A stretch of 64,000 nt of DNA, from NCBI RefSeq assembly GCF_001514115.1, contig NZ_KQ948466.1, forward strand, positions 186,001 through 250,000. Direction: 5' to 3'. The stretch is from Streptomyces olivochromogenes (GTDB taxonomy: Bacteria; Actinomycetota; Actinomycetes; Streptomycetales; Streptomycetaceae). The position numbers and the translations under genes were made by a program. Shown in pieces: positions 25,940 through 35,529 of this stretch (the first letter of the stretch is position 1; each line of letters starts with the position of its first letter). The notes below the pieces were generated by a model. That model was given only the letters and a program-made list of their open reading frames with translations, was not told the origin of the DNA and did no database searches.

Positions 25940-26214
25940 CGTGCGCGAGCACGGCCGGGCGGCGCCGATGTACGGCGAGCGGCACTTCCCCGTCGGTATC
26001 TCTTCCGGGGCATCTTCACCCGTTCGCGCCACCGGTCCACTCCACTGACGCCTTGCAGGCCGTCCCGCTGTCGCCACGAAAACCTGTTCGTCCCTGGCTG
26101 ACATGGGAAATCGCCTGCTCCTGGGCATGATTGACGGATCGTCGGAGAGCCGATACCACTGACCCACGTTCGGCCCGCACGCCCCACCGCGCTCGACCGT
26201 CCCAGGAGGCTGCA

Positions 26215-28206
26215 TTGCGAGGATCCTTCACCGACCCCGAGGCCACCGCCGGGCACAGACGCGCGCGCCGTACCGCGGGCGCCGTCGCCTCGGCGGCCAT
26301 GTTGCTGCCGCTGCTCGGCGCGGCACCGTCGAACAGCACCGCGCAGGCGTCCTCCGCTGGGCTCCAGCGGGCCTTCGCCGGCGCGGCCGCCGAGTACCAC
26401 GTGCCGCTGAGCGTCCTGCTCGGCGTCTCCTACCTCCAGTCCCGCTGGGACGCGCACGCAGGCGCGCCGAGCGTCAGCGGCGGCTACGGCCCCATGCACC
26501 TCACCGACGCGCGGACGGCGATCGCGCAGGCACCGCACCACAGTGAGGGCACGGAGGACGCCCGCGGCGACAGCTCGCGCGCGCCCCTGCTGCCCACCAC
26601 CAAGGTGCCGCAGAACTCCCAACTCCCCGATCGACTCAAGACGTTGACGAAGGCGGCCCGGCTCACCGGTCTGCCCGAGGAACGGCTGCGCACCGACGCC
26701 GCCGCGAACGTGGCGGGCGGCGCCGCGCTCCTGGCCGCCGCGCAGAAGGACCTCGGCGAGCCGCTGAGCGACGACGCGGCCGACTGGTACGGCGCGGTGG
26801 CGCGCTTCTCCGGCGCGGACGACACCGCGACCGCGGCGACGTACGCCAACGACGTCTACGGAGTGATCCTCGACGGCGAGGAGCGCACCACGGACGCCGG
26901 TCAGCAGGTCGTGCTCGCCGCCCGGCCCGGACTGCGCCCCGACACCGCGCAGCTGCGGCGGACCGGGCTGCGTACCGTCTCCGCCAAGGACACTCAGTGC
27001 CCCACCACCGTGTCCTGCGAGTGGATTCCGGCCCCGTACGCGGAGTTCGGCGACGGTGACTACGGGAACCACGACCTCGGGGACCGGCCCGCGTCGCAGA
27101 GCATCAAGTACATCGTCATCCATGACACGGAGGGCAGCTGGGACGGCGTTCTGAAGCTGGTCCAGGACCCGACGTACGTGTCGTGGAACTACACCCTGCG
27201 CTCGACCGACGGTCACATCGCCCAGCATGTGAAGGCGAAGGACGTGGCCTGGCACGCGGGCAACTGGTACATCAACGCCAAGTCGATCGGCCTGGAGCAC
27301 GAGGGATTCCTCGCCTCGCCGGACGCCTGGTACACGGAGGAGATGTACCGGGCCTCGGCGCGGCTGGTGACCTACCTCGCCGAGAAGTACCGCGTTCCGC
27401 TGGACCGGCAGCACATCCTGGGCCACGACAACGTGCCGGGCCCGACCACCTCGACCATCCCCGGCATGCACACGGACCCAGGCCCGTACTGGGACTGGCA
27501 GCACTACTTCACCCTGCTCGGCCACCCCTTCCAGAGTGCGACGACGACCAGGACGAGGACGAGTGGCGGTCTGGTCACCGTGCTGCCGGACTTCGCGGAG
27601 AACCAGCCCCAGTACACGGGCTGTGTGACCAGCGGCGAGCCCTGCGCGGCGCACGGTTCCAGCGAGGTGCGGCTCTACTCCCGGCCGGACGAGACCTCGC
27701 CCCTGATCAAGGACATCGGGCTGCGTCCCAAGGGCGACGACTCGACGATCGACGTGAACGACGTGGGTTCACGGGTCTCCACCGGACAGCGGTACGCGGT
27801 CGCGGACCGTGACGGCGACTGGACGGCGATCTGGTACCTGGGCCAGAAGGCCTGGTTCAAGAACCCGCAGAGCCGGCCGACGGCGGTGAACGCCTCGGGT
27901 CAGGTCGTGAGCCCCAAGGCCGGCGTCACGGAGATCCCCGTGTACGGGCGTGCCTACCCGGAGGCGGCGGCGTACCCCGCGGGCGTGCCCGTCCAGGCTG
28001 TCTCGCCGCTGCCGTACAAGATCCTGGCAGGCCAGAAATACGCGGTCGGTGACAAGGTGCCGGGCGAGTACTTCTACGCACCGACGTTCGACACGGCCCC
28101 GCACAGGGTCGTGATCGGCAAGGACATGTACTACGAGATCCAGTTCGGCCACCGGGTGGCGTTCGTGCGGGCGGCGGACGTGGACCTGACGCGCTCGCGC
28201 GCATAG
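26215..28206 (+). CDS. Secreted N-acetylmuramoyl-L-alanine amidase with lysozyme-like N-domain
   Basis: 663 residues from a TTG start at 26215; AGGAGG lies 5 nt upstream and decides this start over the in-frame ATG at 26131. Signal-like segment ~17-45. Residues ~50-200 resemble a lytic-transglycosylase/lysozyme fold (YHVPLSVLLGVSYLQSRWDAH, SGGYGPMHL). The Amidase_2/PGRP domain (~295-445) has KYIVIHDTEG, VAWHAGNWYINAKSIGLEHEGF and a HTDPGPYWDW zinc-ligand end. The C-terminus (~450-663) has SH3-like repeats. It should cleave peptidoglycan stem peptides in wall turnover. A GU-containing hairpin follows. Confidence 0.9.
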   Translation: MRGSFTDPEATAGHRRARRTAGAVASAAMLLPLLGAAPSNSTAQASSAGLQRAFAGAAAEYHVPLSVLLGVSYLQSRWDAHAGAPSVSGGYGPMHLTDARTAIAQAPHHSEGTEDARGDSSRAPLLPTTKVPQNSQLPDRLKTLTKAARLTGLPEERLRTDAAANVAGGAALLAAAQKDLGEPLSDDAADWYGAVARFSGADDTATAATYANDVYGVILDGEERTTDAGQQVVLAARPGLRPDTAQLRRTGLRTVSAKDTQCPTTVSCEWIPAPYAEFGDGDYGNHDLGDRPASQSIKYIVIHDTEGSWDGVLKLVQDPTYVSWNYTLRSTDGHIAQHVKAKDVAWHAGNWYINAKSIGLEHEGFLASPDAWYTEEMYRASARLVTYLAEKYRVPLDRQHILGHDNVPGPTTSTIPGMHTDPGPYWDWQHYFTLLGHPFQSATTTRTRTSGGLVTVLPDFAENQPQYTGCVTSGEPCAAHGSSEVRLYSRPDETSPLIKDIGLRPKGDDSTIDVNDVGSRVSTGQRYAVADRDGDWTAIWYLGQKAWFKNPQSRPTAVNASGQVVSPKAGVTEIPVYGRAYPEAAAYPAGVPVQAVSPLPYKILAGQKYAVGDKVPGEYFYAPTFDTAPHRVVIGKDMYYEIQFGHRVAFVRAADVDLTRSRA

Positions 28207-28215
28207 GTGCTGGAG

Positions 28216-28255
28216 GGGGGCGGGGGCCGCGGACAGCGCCCCGGCCTCCGCCCCC
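28216..28255. terminator. GC-rich hairpin between convergent genes
   Basis: GGGGGCGGGGGCC (28216-28228) pairs with GGCCTCCGCCCCC (28243-28255), 13 bp with a single G-U pair in the RNA, 14-nt loop. It separates the amidase gene and the small hypothetical gene. Confidence 0.65.
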
Positions 28256-28271
28256 GACTCCCGTACCGTCG

Positions 28272-28637
28272 TTACTCCGACCAGTCGAGCTGGTGTTCCG
28301 GCACCCCGAAGGTCCAGCCCACCGCCCGCGCCTCGGCCCGGGCGGCGCGGTCGCCCCGCGCATAACGCAGAACGCGCCCCGGGAACACCACGAACGTCTC
28401 GTCGGCGGACCGCAGATCCGCGTACCAGCCGGGCTGATCCAAGGCCCCCGAGATCGCCTCGGCGACCTCCGCCGCGCGTGCCGCCGCCACGCTGAACTCG
28501 ATGACCGTCCAGACATCCGGCTGCCCGGCCCCGACGTTCTGGGGACGGAACCGATAGATCTCCCGGGCTTCTATCCGCAGGTCCTTCAGGTGGGTACCGA
28601 CCTTCAGGCTTTCCACGATGAGTGAACCGTCGGTCAT
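28272..28637 (-). CDS. Conserved hypothetical protein, 121 residues
   Basis: Begins MTDGSLIVESLKVGTHLKDL with AGGAG 5 nt upstream and ends VGWTFGVPEHQLDWSE. No signal peptide, no membrane segment and no recognised domain; the alternating pattern suggests a small alpha/beta protein. Codon use is that of a genuine gene. It lies directly downstream (58 bp) of the TrmB/LuxR regulator gene on the same strand and could be co-transcribed with it. Function unknown. Confidence 0.75.
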   Translation of the reverse strand: MTDGSLIVESLKVGTHLKDLRIEAREIYRFRPQNVGAGQPDVWTVIEFSVAAARAAEVAEAISGALDQPGWYADLRSADETFVVFPGRVLRYARGDRAARAEARAVGWTFGVPEHQLDWSE

Positions 28638-28695
28638 GGGGACTCCTATCGGTGGCGGGCGTACTGCCCGGAGACGGGCGCCGGGCCCATCTCCG

Positions 28696-29700
28696 CTACA
28701 CCCAGTCCCGGCGAGCGGCCTGCCAGGCCAGTTGCATACGGGTGGCCGCCCCGGCGAACGTCATCAGTTGCTGGATATGACGTTGGACCGTACGCCTGCT
28801 CAGGCCCAGTTGCGAAGCGATCGCCTTGTCCGTGACGCCTGCGACGAGCAGGGAGAGCAGCCGTCGGTCCGTGGTGGAGAGGGCGTCGGCACCGGATGTC
28901 CCGTCCGTGCCGCTGACCGTTCCGGTGTCGTCGACGTGCAGGGGGACGGCGTCGTCCCAGTAGCGTTCGAAGAGTGCGATGAGCGCGGCGAGGAGGCTGC
29001 TGTCGCGCACCAGGGCCGCGGTGGGTTCCTCGGGGCTGCCGTGCGGACCACCGGGTACGAGGGGGCAGATGGCGATGGCGCGGTCGGACACCGCGAGCCG
29101 CAGGGGCAGATGGGGTACCGCGCGAGCGACTTCACCCGCCCGTACGCCCTCGATAACGTTGTCCACGGCTCCCTCGTCGTCGAAGAACGCCTTCTCGTAG
29201 AGGACCCGATAGCGCACCCCGCGGGCCAGGGCGTCGAACTCCGCCTCGTTGCTGCCCGACGGCATGGCGACGTACTGGGCCTTGCAGAACCACAGCATCT
29301 CGTCCTGGGTGTCCGCCTGGATGCGGCGCAGGTGCTGGCGCAGCGCGTCCGCCCCTGTGATCACCTCGATGAGTTCGCCGGCGTCGCGCCGGCGCATGGT
29401 GTCCCGGTAGGTCGCCAGCAGGGCGGTGGCCGTGGCGCGGGCCTGGTCGAGGGCGTCGGCGTTGCGTTTGAGCCGGGGCATGAGGGCCACATCGGGTGGC
29501 GTGGCCCGGTAGAGCCGTGGTGATCCGTCGGTGTGACTGGCCAGACCCCTGGCCGTGAGCGCCTCGAGGGTCCCTGCGGCGTCCGCGGTGGTGACACCCG
29601 AGCGGATCGCGAATTCGCGCGCCGAGGCGTTGCTCATCGTCACGAGGATCCGGTAGGCGGACTCCTCGGCATCGGTGACCCCGGCGGCTTCCAGTGTCAC
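28696..29700 (-). CDS. TrmB/LuxR-type transcriptional regulator
   Basis: 334 residues from the GTG at 29700 with GGAG upstream. N-terminal TrmB-like winged helix (TDAEESAYRILVTMSNASAREFAIRSG, then TLEALTARGLASH), a central sensor domain, and a C-terminal LuxR HTH: LSTTDRRLLSLLVAGVTDKAI, LGLSRRTVQRHIQQLM. This split HTH layout is common in Streptomyces regulators near secreted proteases or secondary metabolism genes. It is divergent in function from no clear target, but the large S8 protease gene lies just upstream on the same strand. The longer frame to 30228 overlaps that protease and is not credible. Confidence 0.88.
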   Translation of the reverse strand: MTLEAAGVTDAEESAYRILVTMSNASAREFAIRSGVTTADAAGTLEALTARGLASHTDGSPRLYRATPPDVALMPRLKRNADALDQARATATALLATYRDTMRRRDAGELIEVITGADALRQHLRRIQADTQDEMLWFCKAQYVAMPSGSNEAEFDALARGVRYRVLYEKAFFDDEGAVDNVIEGVRAGEVARAVPHLPLRLAVSDRAIAICPLVPGGPHGSPEEPTAALVRDSSLLAALIALFERYWDDAVPLHVDDTGTVSGTDGTSGADALSTTDRRLLSLLVAGVTDKAIASQLGLSRRTVQRHIQQLMTFAGAATRMQLAWQAARRDWV

Positions 29701-29825
29701 GGCGCTCTCCTTGGTCCCACCCCGTCCAACGGTTGCACACCGTACTGCATCCGTGTGGACGGGCGGCGGGTGCACGGCCGCGTCGCTCCGCCGTGCACCC
29801 GCCGTGCGCGTATGCGCAGCCGTGT

Positions 29826-32800
29826 CTACCCCCGTTGCAGGTAGGCGCGTTGCACCGTCTGCCGGACACTGTTGCCGAGCCGGTCCCGCGCCGTGACCCG
29901 CAGGGTCACATACGCGTCGCCGTGTCCGGAGGGCCTGGTGACGGTGGCCCGGAAGGCGTTGTGCCCGCGGCCGCGGACCGCCGCTCCGCCCCAGTGCCTG
30001 CCGTCGTCGTAGGACACCTCCACGCGCAGGGACACTCCACGCGGGGCGGGCTGCCCGTCCTGGGCGCGGACGGCCAGGCCGATGGTGTGCGTCCGCCCGG
30101 CTTCCACCGCGTTGTGCGCGTCGACCGGTACGTCGTAGTCGAGTTGCAGCAGGGACAGCGGTGTCGCCATGGCCGTGGTCGCGGAGCGGAAGGACCAGGA
30201 GGTGTCCGTACGGGCGGCGAACGCCCACTCGTCGTCCACGCGCGAGGTCTTCAGGTCCAGCCGGTAGTCGGCCGCGCCCGGGGAGACCTCGAAATCGGTC
30301 CAGGCGCTGTCGGCGTCGGCGACCTTCACCCCGTCGCGGTAGAGCGCCGCGGCTGCCGTGTCACCGCCCGGCGCGTCGGCCGCGGTGGCGAGTCCGCCCA
30401 CCCCGCCGCCGTCACCGGCGAGCAGCCGTGACCAGTGCCCCGCCGTGGAGTCGGTGAACTCCGGGACGCGCAGGGCCAGTACGTCTCCGGTCCGTACCGA
30501 GGGCGTCGTGGTGCCCCGGGGGATCGAGGGGCGCACCACTGCCCCCTGCCAGCGCTCGTCGAGGTGCTCGCCGGGCCGGTAGGTGCGGGGCGCGTCGTGC
30601 ATGCCCACGGCCAGCGGCATGTCGACGTCGAACGTGGTCGTGTGATGCACCCGGTGGAGCCAGGTCGTGCCGTTCGCGCTGACGTACTCGGTGCGTACGA
30701 AGCCCGTCGGCACATAACGGGTGTACTGCAACCAGGCGGTGTCCTGGTAGGGGCGCCGGGCGAACCGCTGTTCACTGGCCCAGGGCGCTCCTCCGTTGTC
30801 GGCGTATGTGGTCCGCAGCACCGCGCTGTTGCGCTCGGACACCGTGTACACGACCTGCCGGGGTATCTGTTGGGACGACGTCTGCATGACGTCGTAGAGG
30901 TACGGGCTCTTCGCCGTTCCGGTGAACCTGACGGTGGTGGTCGGGTGCTTCTTCAGCCGGTCGAGCAGGGCGGCGCCCGCCGCCTTGCCGGTGCGGACGG
31001 TCGGCACCGCGGTGCGTTCGCCGTCGGGGCTCCAGCGCGTCCAGGCGATGTCGGAGAAGTGGGTCATCAGCAGTCCGCGTACGCCCGCTGCGGCCGCCTT
31101 CCGGGTCAACTCCCGCTCGTCCGTGCCCTCTTCGTTGCGGACGATCGCGAGTTTGCCGCGGGCCCGGCTGAAGTCGGGCTTGGCGAAGGTGCCCGCGTCC
31201 ACGGCGGTCAGGGTGCTACCGCCGGCGGCGAACAGCGGCGAATTCGGCATGTAGTACGGATTCAGGGCGAGGTCGCTGCCCGACACCTTCGCCTCCAGCA
31301 GCGGGGCGACCAGCTGCCAGCGCGAGGCGAACTCGAAGGTGCCGTCGGTGACGGCCGCGGTGGGGCTGACGTAGAGCCGCTTGGCCAGGTCGAAGTACAT
31401 CGTGCCCTGGAGGAGGCTGTGTCCGTCGATCTGCCGGTAGGTCTGGTAGTCGAGGATGCCGCGCTGTTCGGCGGGCCGCGGCGTGCGGATGTCGACCTTG
31501 GTGGTCTTGCGCGCGTCCAGGGTGACGGCCGTGTCCTTGGTGACCTTCACCTCCGGCAGGACGACGTGGCGCAGTTCCTGTCCGTCGTCGGCCGTGTCCA
31601 GGCTGGAGTAGTCGAGTTGATAGGTGCCCTCCTCGACTTCGGCGACGGCGGGCTCGGTGCTGACGTAGTCGACGAATCCGTCCGTGCCCCAGATGGTGGG
31701 CAGTGCCTGGACGCGGTTCCCGTCGCGGTCGTAGGTGGTGACGGTGAGCTTGTGGGTGGGGCCGTGCACCACGACGCTCACCGTGGTGTGGACCTTGACC
31801 GCGCCATCGGTCGTGGCGGCGGTGACGTAGCCGTAGTAGTCGCCCCGGCCGGCCCGGGAGGGGTCCACCGTCAGCGGCACGTCCACGGTGGCGCCGGCGG
31901 CGATCCGCACCGCGTCGGAGCCGAGTCGCAGCGCACCGGTCGCGAGTTCCCGGCCGCCGGTGGTGGCGAGGCGGGCGGCGAGCGCGAGGGTGACGTCCTT
32001 GTCCGAGGTGTTGGTGTAGCGGACGGTGGCCGTGCGCGGGGCGCCGTTGTCGCCGCCGGTTCCGTAGGGTCCCAGCGCCAGACTCCCGGTGGCGGTGACC
32101 GGTCCGAGCGCCGCCGCGGCCACGTCGACGCGGCCGCCGCCCTCCTCGGTCGCCTGCTGTCCACCGACGGTGTGCGCCGTGCTGATGAGCGCGTCCTTGA
32201 GCCGCTGTCCGCTCCAGGTCGGATGCGCCTGGGCGAGCAGGGCGGCGGCGCCCGCCACATGCGGGGTGGCCATCGACGTACCGGAAGCGGCCACGTAGTA
32301 CTGGTCCACCGGTTCGCCCATGGTGGTGCCCGCCGCGCGGGCCGCGACGATGCCCACGCCCGGCGCGGTGACATCGGGCTTGACCGCGCGGTCGCCGTGG
32401 CGCGGACCGCGGCTGGAGAACGGGGCGAGTGAGTCGTCGCGGTCCACCGCGCCCACGGTCAGCGCGGCGTCCGCGGCGCCGGGCGAGCCGATGGTTCCCG
32501 CGCCCTGCTCTCCGCTGTTGCCGGCCGCCACCACGAACAGGGCGCCGCTGGTGCTGCTGAGTTCGTCGACGGCGAGGCTCATCGGGTCGGTGCCGTCGCT
32601 CACTTCGTCCGAGCCCAGACTCATGTTGACGACCTTGGCGCCCTCGGCGGCGGCCCACTCCATGCCGTCGATGACCTGCGACTCGGTTCCGTAGCCGTCG
32701 TCCCCGAGAACCTTGCCGATCAGCAGGTCGGCGCCCGGTGCCACCCCCTTGCGTGTGCCGCCGGACGCGGCGCCGGTCCCGCCGACCGTGGAGGCGACAT

Positions 32801-33665
32801 GGGTGCCATGGCCGAAGACGTCACCGGTCCCGGAGCTGCCCGAGAAGTCCTTCGCCTGGCTGATGCGTCCGGCCAGGTCCGGATGGGTCCGGTCGACACC
32901 CGTGTCGAGTACCGCGACCTTGACGGACGTGCCGTCGTACCCGGCCTTCCAGACCGCCGGGGCGTTGATCTGTCCGGTGCTGCGGTCGAGGACGGCGTCC
33001 ACCCGGCCGTCCAGCCAGATCCTGGGCGTGGCCCCCACGCCCGCGGCGCTCACCCTGTTCGGGGCCGGGGCGAGTTGTTTCCAGAACCGGCCCAGGTCGT
33101 CGTCGGAGATCCGGACCGCCTGCGCGTCGATGCTGTCCAGCGTGCGGGCGGGCGCGTCGTCCTCGGTCAGCGTGGTGAGCCTGCGCACCGCGGAGGCCGG
33201 GACACCGTCCGGCCGGCCGATGATCAGGGGGAGCGTGTCGGTGTGCGCCGCGTCGTACTTCTGTTTGATGAGTGCGCTGACGTTGAACAGCTGCCGGTCC
33301 AGGCGCCCGGCGGAGACCAGGTCCTGGGCGTCGGAGGGCAGAACCGTCAGGTCACCGTCCTGTTCCACGGTCCGGAACAGGATGCCGCGCCTGCCGCTGC
33401 CGGGCTCGACGGCGGCGATCCGCTTGCCGTCGCCGTCCGTCGTGACGGTCACACGGTCGCCGGTGATCAGCCGCACGGTGGCGGTGCCGCCGGCCGAGCC
33501 TCCCACCGAGACAGCCGTGGCTGCCGTTGCCGTCGTGGCTGCCGTTGCCGTCAGGGTCGTCCCGGTCGTACTGGACACACCAGCCGCGCCGGCCGCCGAT
33601 GGCATGCCGCCAGCGGTCAGCGCCAGGCCGGCCGATATCACCGCCGCGAGGCGGAGGCGTCTCAT
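29826..33665 (-). CDS. Large secreted S8 subtilisin-family serine protease
   Basis: 1279 residues. Signal peptide (RRLRLAAVISAGLALTAGG), then a propeptide (~55-215) and the subtilisin catalytic domain (~235-510): Asp254 in VAVLDTGVDRTHPDL, His286 in FGHGTHVAS and Ser464 in SGTSMATPHVAGA, with the oxyanion Asn in FVVAAGNSGEQG. The C-terminal ~750 residues include a PA-like domain (KAAAAGVRGLLMTHFSDIAW) and several beta-sandwich repeats. Such giant Streptomyces subtilases work at the cell surface or in the medium. The start has a good site (AGGTGCTGATCAG-type leader), and the upstream gap to the LLM gene holds both promoters. Confidence 0.94.
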   Translation of the reverse strand: MRRLRLAAVISAGLALTAGGMPSAAGAAGVSSTTGTTLTATAATTATAATAVSVGGSAGGTATVRLITGDRVTVTTDGDGKRIAAVEPGSGRRGILFRTVEQDGDLTVLPSDAQDLVSAGRLDRQLFNVSALIKQKYDAAHTDTLPLIIGRPDGVPASAVRRLTTLTEDDAPARTLDSIDAQAVRISDDDLGRFWKQLAPAPNRVSAAGVGATPRIWLDGRVDAVLDRSTGQINAPAVWKAGYDGTSVKVAVLDTGVDRTHPDLAGRISQAKDFSGSSGTGDVFGHGTHVASTVGGTGAASGGTRKGVAPGADLLIGKVLGDDGYGTESQVIDGMEWAAAEGAKVVNMSLGSDEVSDGTDPMSLAVDELSSTSGALFVVAAGNSGEQGAGTIGSPGAADAALTVGAVDRDDSLAPFSSRGPRHGDRAVKPDVTAPGVGIVAARAAGTTMGEPVDQYYVAASGTSMATPHVAGAAALLAQAHPTWSGQRLKDALISTAHTVGGQQATEEGGGRVDVAAAALGPVTATGSLALGPYGTGGDNGAPRTATVRYTNTSDKDVTLALAARLATTGGRELATGALRLGSDAVRIAAGATVDVPLTVDPSRAGRGDYYGYVTAATTDGAVKVHTTVSVVVHGPTHKLTVTTYDRDGNRVQALPTIWGTDGFVDYVSTEPAVAEVEEGTYQLDYSSLDTADDGQELRHVVLPEVKVTKDTAVTLDARKTTKVDIRTPRPAEQRGILDYQTYRQIDGHSLLQGTMYFDLAKRLYVSPTAAVTDGTFEFASRWQLVAPLLEAKVSGSDLALNPYYMPNSPLFAAGGSTLTAVDAGTFAKPDFSRARGKLAIVRNEEGTDERELTRKAAAAGVRGLLMTHFSDIAWTRWSPDGERTAVPTVRTGKAAGAALLDRLKKHPTTTVRFTGTAKSPYLYDVMQTSSQQIPRQVVYTVSERNSAVLRTTYADNGGAPWASEQRFARRPYQDTAWLQYTRYVPTGFVRTEYVSANGTTWLHRVHHTTTFDVDMPLAVGMHDAPRTYRPGEHLDERWQGAVVRPSIPRGTTTPSVRTGDVLALRVPEFTDSTAGHWSRLLAGDGGGVGGLATAADAPGGDTAAAALYRDGVKVADADSAWTDFEVSPGAADYRLDLKTSRVDDEWAFAARTDTSWSFRSATTAMATPLSLLQLDYDVPVDAHNAVEAGRTHTIGLAVRAQDGQPAPRGVSLRVEVSYDDGRHWGGAAVRGRGHNAFRATVTRPSGHGDAYVTLRVTARDRLGNSVRQTVQRAYLQRG

Positions 33666-33885
33666 CTGATCAGCACCTTTCCGTGCATGGTTGTGCGCGT
33701 GAGGAGATCTTCATGCGGGTGCTGCACAGAATCCGCTGCCGCCGGACGCGATGTCACCGTTTCCCGGTGTCGCGGATGGGACATGTCGCAACCGCGCCAC
33801 CCCGGGGACTCCGTGGGGGGTGCGGGGCGGGAGCGCGGAAACCGCCCGCCACCTCGGGCATAGCCGCCGTGGCGCTGACGTTCGA

Positions 33886-33922
33886 CTGTTCAACAGAGAT
33901 CATCTGTTCGACAGAGATCGTC
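33886..33922. promoter_or_regulatory. Tandem palindromic operator upstream of the LLM oxidoreductase
   Basis: An 18-bp unit is repeated directly (33887-33904 and 33905-33922, differing at two bases). Each copy contains a palindrome: CTGTTCAACAG (33886-33896, perfect) and CTGTTCGACAG (33904-33914). The second ends 28 bp before the GTG at 33943, so the sites overlap the promoter or leader. Confidence 0.7.
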
Positions 33923-33942
33923 GCGAACGTTGGAGGAGCCTC

Positions 33943-34962
33943 GTGCCACTGCCCTCACACCCCTTGCGGAAGCTGGGCTTCTTGACCATCGGGCTGTTCG
34001 ACGAGGCCGACCCGCGGCGGGGTCATGAGTCGACGCTGGAGATCATCGAGCTCGGTGAGCGGCTGGGATTCGACAGCGCGTGGGTGCGACACCGTCATCT
34101 TCAGTACGGGATCTCCTCCCCCGTGGCCGTGCTGGCGGCGGCCTCGCAGCGCACCAGCCGGATCGAGCTGGGGACGGCGGTCATCCCGGTGGGCTGGGAG
34201 AACCCGCTGCGGCTGGCCGAGGACCTCGCCACGGTCGACATCCTGTCCGGGGGTCGTCTCAACCCGGGCGTCAGCGTCGGCCCGCCGATGCACTACAGCC
34301 AGGTCGAGCAGGCCCTCTACCCCGACACCGGCGACATCGAGGACTTCAGCTACGCCCGCGTGGAACGGCTGCTGGACTTCGTGCGCGGCAAGCCGGCGAC
34401 CGACTTCAGTGGCGTCGAGGGCTTCGAGGTGTTCTCCGACCGCGTCCAGCCGCACGCCGCGGGTCTGGGCCGGCGCATGTGGTACGGGGGCGGCAGCCTG
34501 CGCTCCGCGCAGTGGGCGGGCGAGCACGGGATGAACTTGCTGACCAGCAGTGTCGTCAAGGCGGAGGAGTCCGAGGACTTCGCCGAGATTCAGCGGTCGC
34601 ACATCCGGACGTTCCGCGCCCACCACCCCGACGGCGACCGTGCCCGGGTCTCCCAGGGCCTCGTCGTCATCCCCACCGACAGCGCCTCACCCGAGCAGCG
34701 CGAGAAGTACGAGGAGTACGCCCTGAAGCGCACTCCCCGCACCGCGACCCCGCAGGGACCGGCCCGGATGATGTTCGCGCCCGATCTCGTCGGCACCTCA
34801 GAGGAGATCGCCGAACGGCTGTACGCCCACGCCGCGTTCCGGGAGGTCGACGAGGTCGCGTTCGCGCTGCCGTTCACCTTCGGGCACGAGGACTACGTGC
34901 AGATCCTCACCGACATCGCCACCCGGCTCGGTCCGGCACTCGGGTGGCAGCCGACCGCCTGA
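33943..34962 (+). CDS. LLM-class flavin-dependent oxidoreductase
   Basis: 339 residues from the GTG at 33943; GGAGG (33932-33936) lies 6 nt upstream. The bacterial-luciferase TIM barrel is recognisable: KLGFLTIGLFDEADP, ELGERLGFDSAWVRHRHLQYGISSP, SRIELGTAVIPVGWENPLRLAEDLATVDILSGGRLNPGVSVG. These enzymes use FMN or F420; the sequence alone does not settle which. The double CTGTTC-N-ACAG operator suggests tight control by an unlinked repressor. The protein is divergent from the S8 protease and not in an operon. Confidence 0.9.
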   Translation: MPLPSHPLRKLGFLTIGLFDEADPRRGHESTLEIIELGERLGFDSAWVRHRHLQYGISSPVAVLAAASQRTSRIELGTAVIPVGWENPLRLAEDLATVDILSGGRLNPGVSVGPPMHYSQVEQALYPDTGDIEDFSYARVERLLDFVRGKPATDFSGVEGFEVFSDRVQPHAAGLGRRMWYGGGSLRSAQWAGEHGMNLLTSSVVKAEESEDFAEIQRSHIRTFRAHHPDGDRARVSQGLVVIPTDSASPEQREKYEEYALKRTPRTATPQGPARMMFAPDLVGTSEEIAERLYAHAAFREVDEVAFALPFTFGHEDYVQILTDIATRLGPALGWQPTA

Positions 34963-34978
34963 ACGCGGCGCCGGGGCC

Positions 34979-35476
34979 TCAGCCCTGCTGGAAAAGCTCC
35001 GGGGGCAGCGGCTTGAGCAGGGCGTACAGGTCGTCGGTGATGGGACGGTCCCAGGCGGCGATGGTCACCAGGACGTTGTCGCTGCGGTCGAACTGCACGC
35101 AGGAGATGCGGGTCTCGGAGAGCTTGAGGCGGCGCACGATGAGGAGACCGTCACCCTGCATCACCGGGATGTCCTCGGTCCCGGTGACGGTGACCTCCTC
35201 GTCGTTCTCCAGCGCCAGCAGCAGCTGGGCCACCTCGAAGGGGATCTCGTCCTCGGCGACCTCGCGGGCCGGGGAGCCCTCCGGCAGATTGCCGATGATC
35301 ATCGCGGGGCCACGGCCGCCGAACAGGTCGTAGCGCAGGAAGACACCCTGGCAGCTGCCGTCGGGGGCGGGCAGCAGACCGGCACCGAGATTGCCCGGCC
35401 AGTCACCCGGATCCATGGCCAGAACGTCGAAGTCGGGCCCGGCGGGCGTGGCGCTGCGGCGGCGGAGGAAGGACAT
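34979..35476 (-). CDS. Conserved hypothetical protein, 165 residues
   Basis: Starts MSFLRRRSATPAGPDFDVLAMDPGDWPGN and ends YALLKPLPPELFQQG. Mixed alpha/beta, no signal peptide, no membrane segment. It resembles uncharacterised Streptomyces proteins with an SseB/YbjN-like feel (PAMIIGNLPEGSPA, LLLALENDEEVTVTG), but I cannot name a domain. The ORF remains open far upstream only because of the high GC content. A 23-bp tandem repeat array fills the space between it and the LAL regulator gene. Confidence 0.75.
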   Translation of the reverse strand: MSFLRRRSATPAGPDFDVLAMDPGDWPGNLGAGLLPAPDGSCQGVFLRYDLFGGRGPAMIIGNLPEGSPAREVAEDEIPFEVAQLLLALENDEEVTVTGTEDIPVMQGDGLLIVRRLKLSETRISCVQFDRSDNVLVTIAAWDRPITDDLYALLKPLPPELFQQG

Positions 35477-35529
35477 GCCGCAATGGTACGTGCCCGGGCG
35501 CGAACCGGGCCTCGGGGGCGTCCCCCGTG

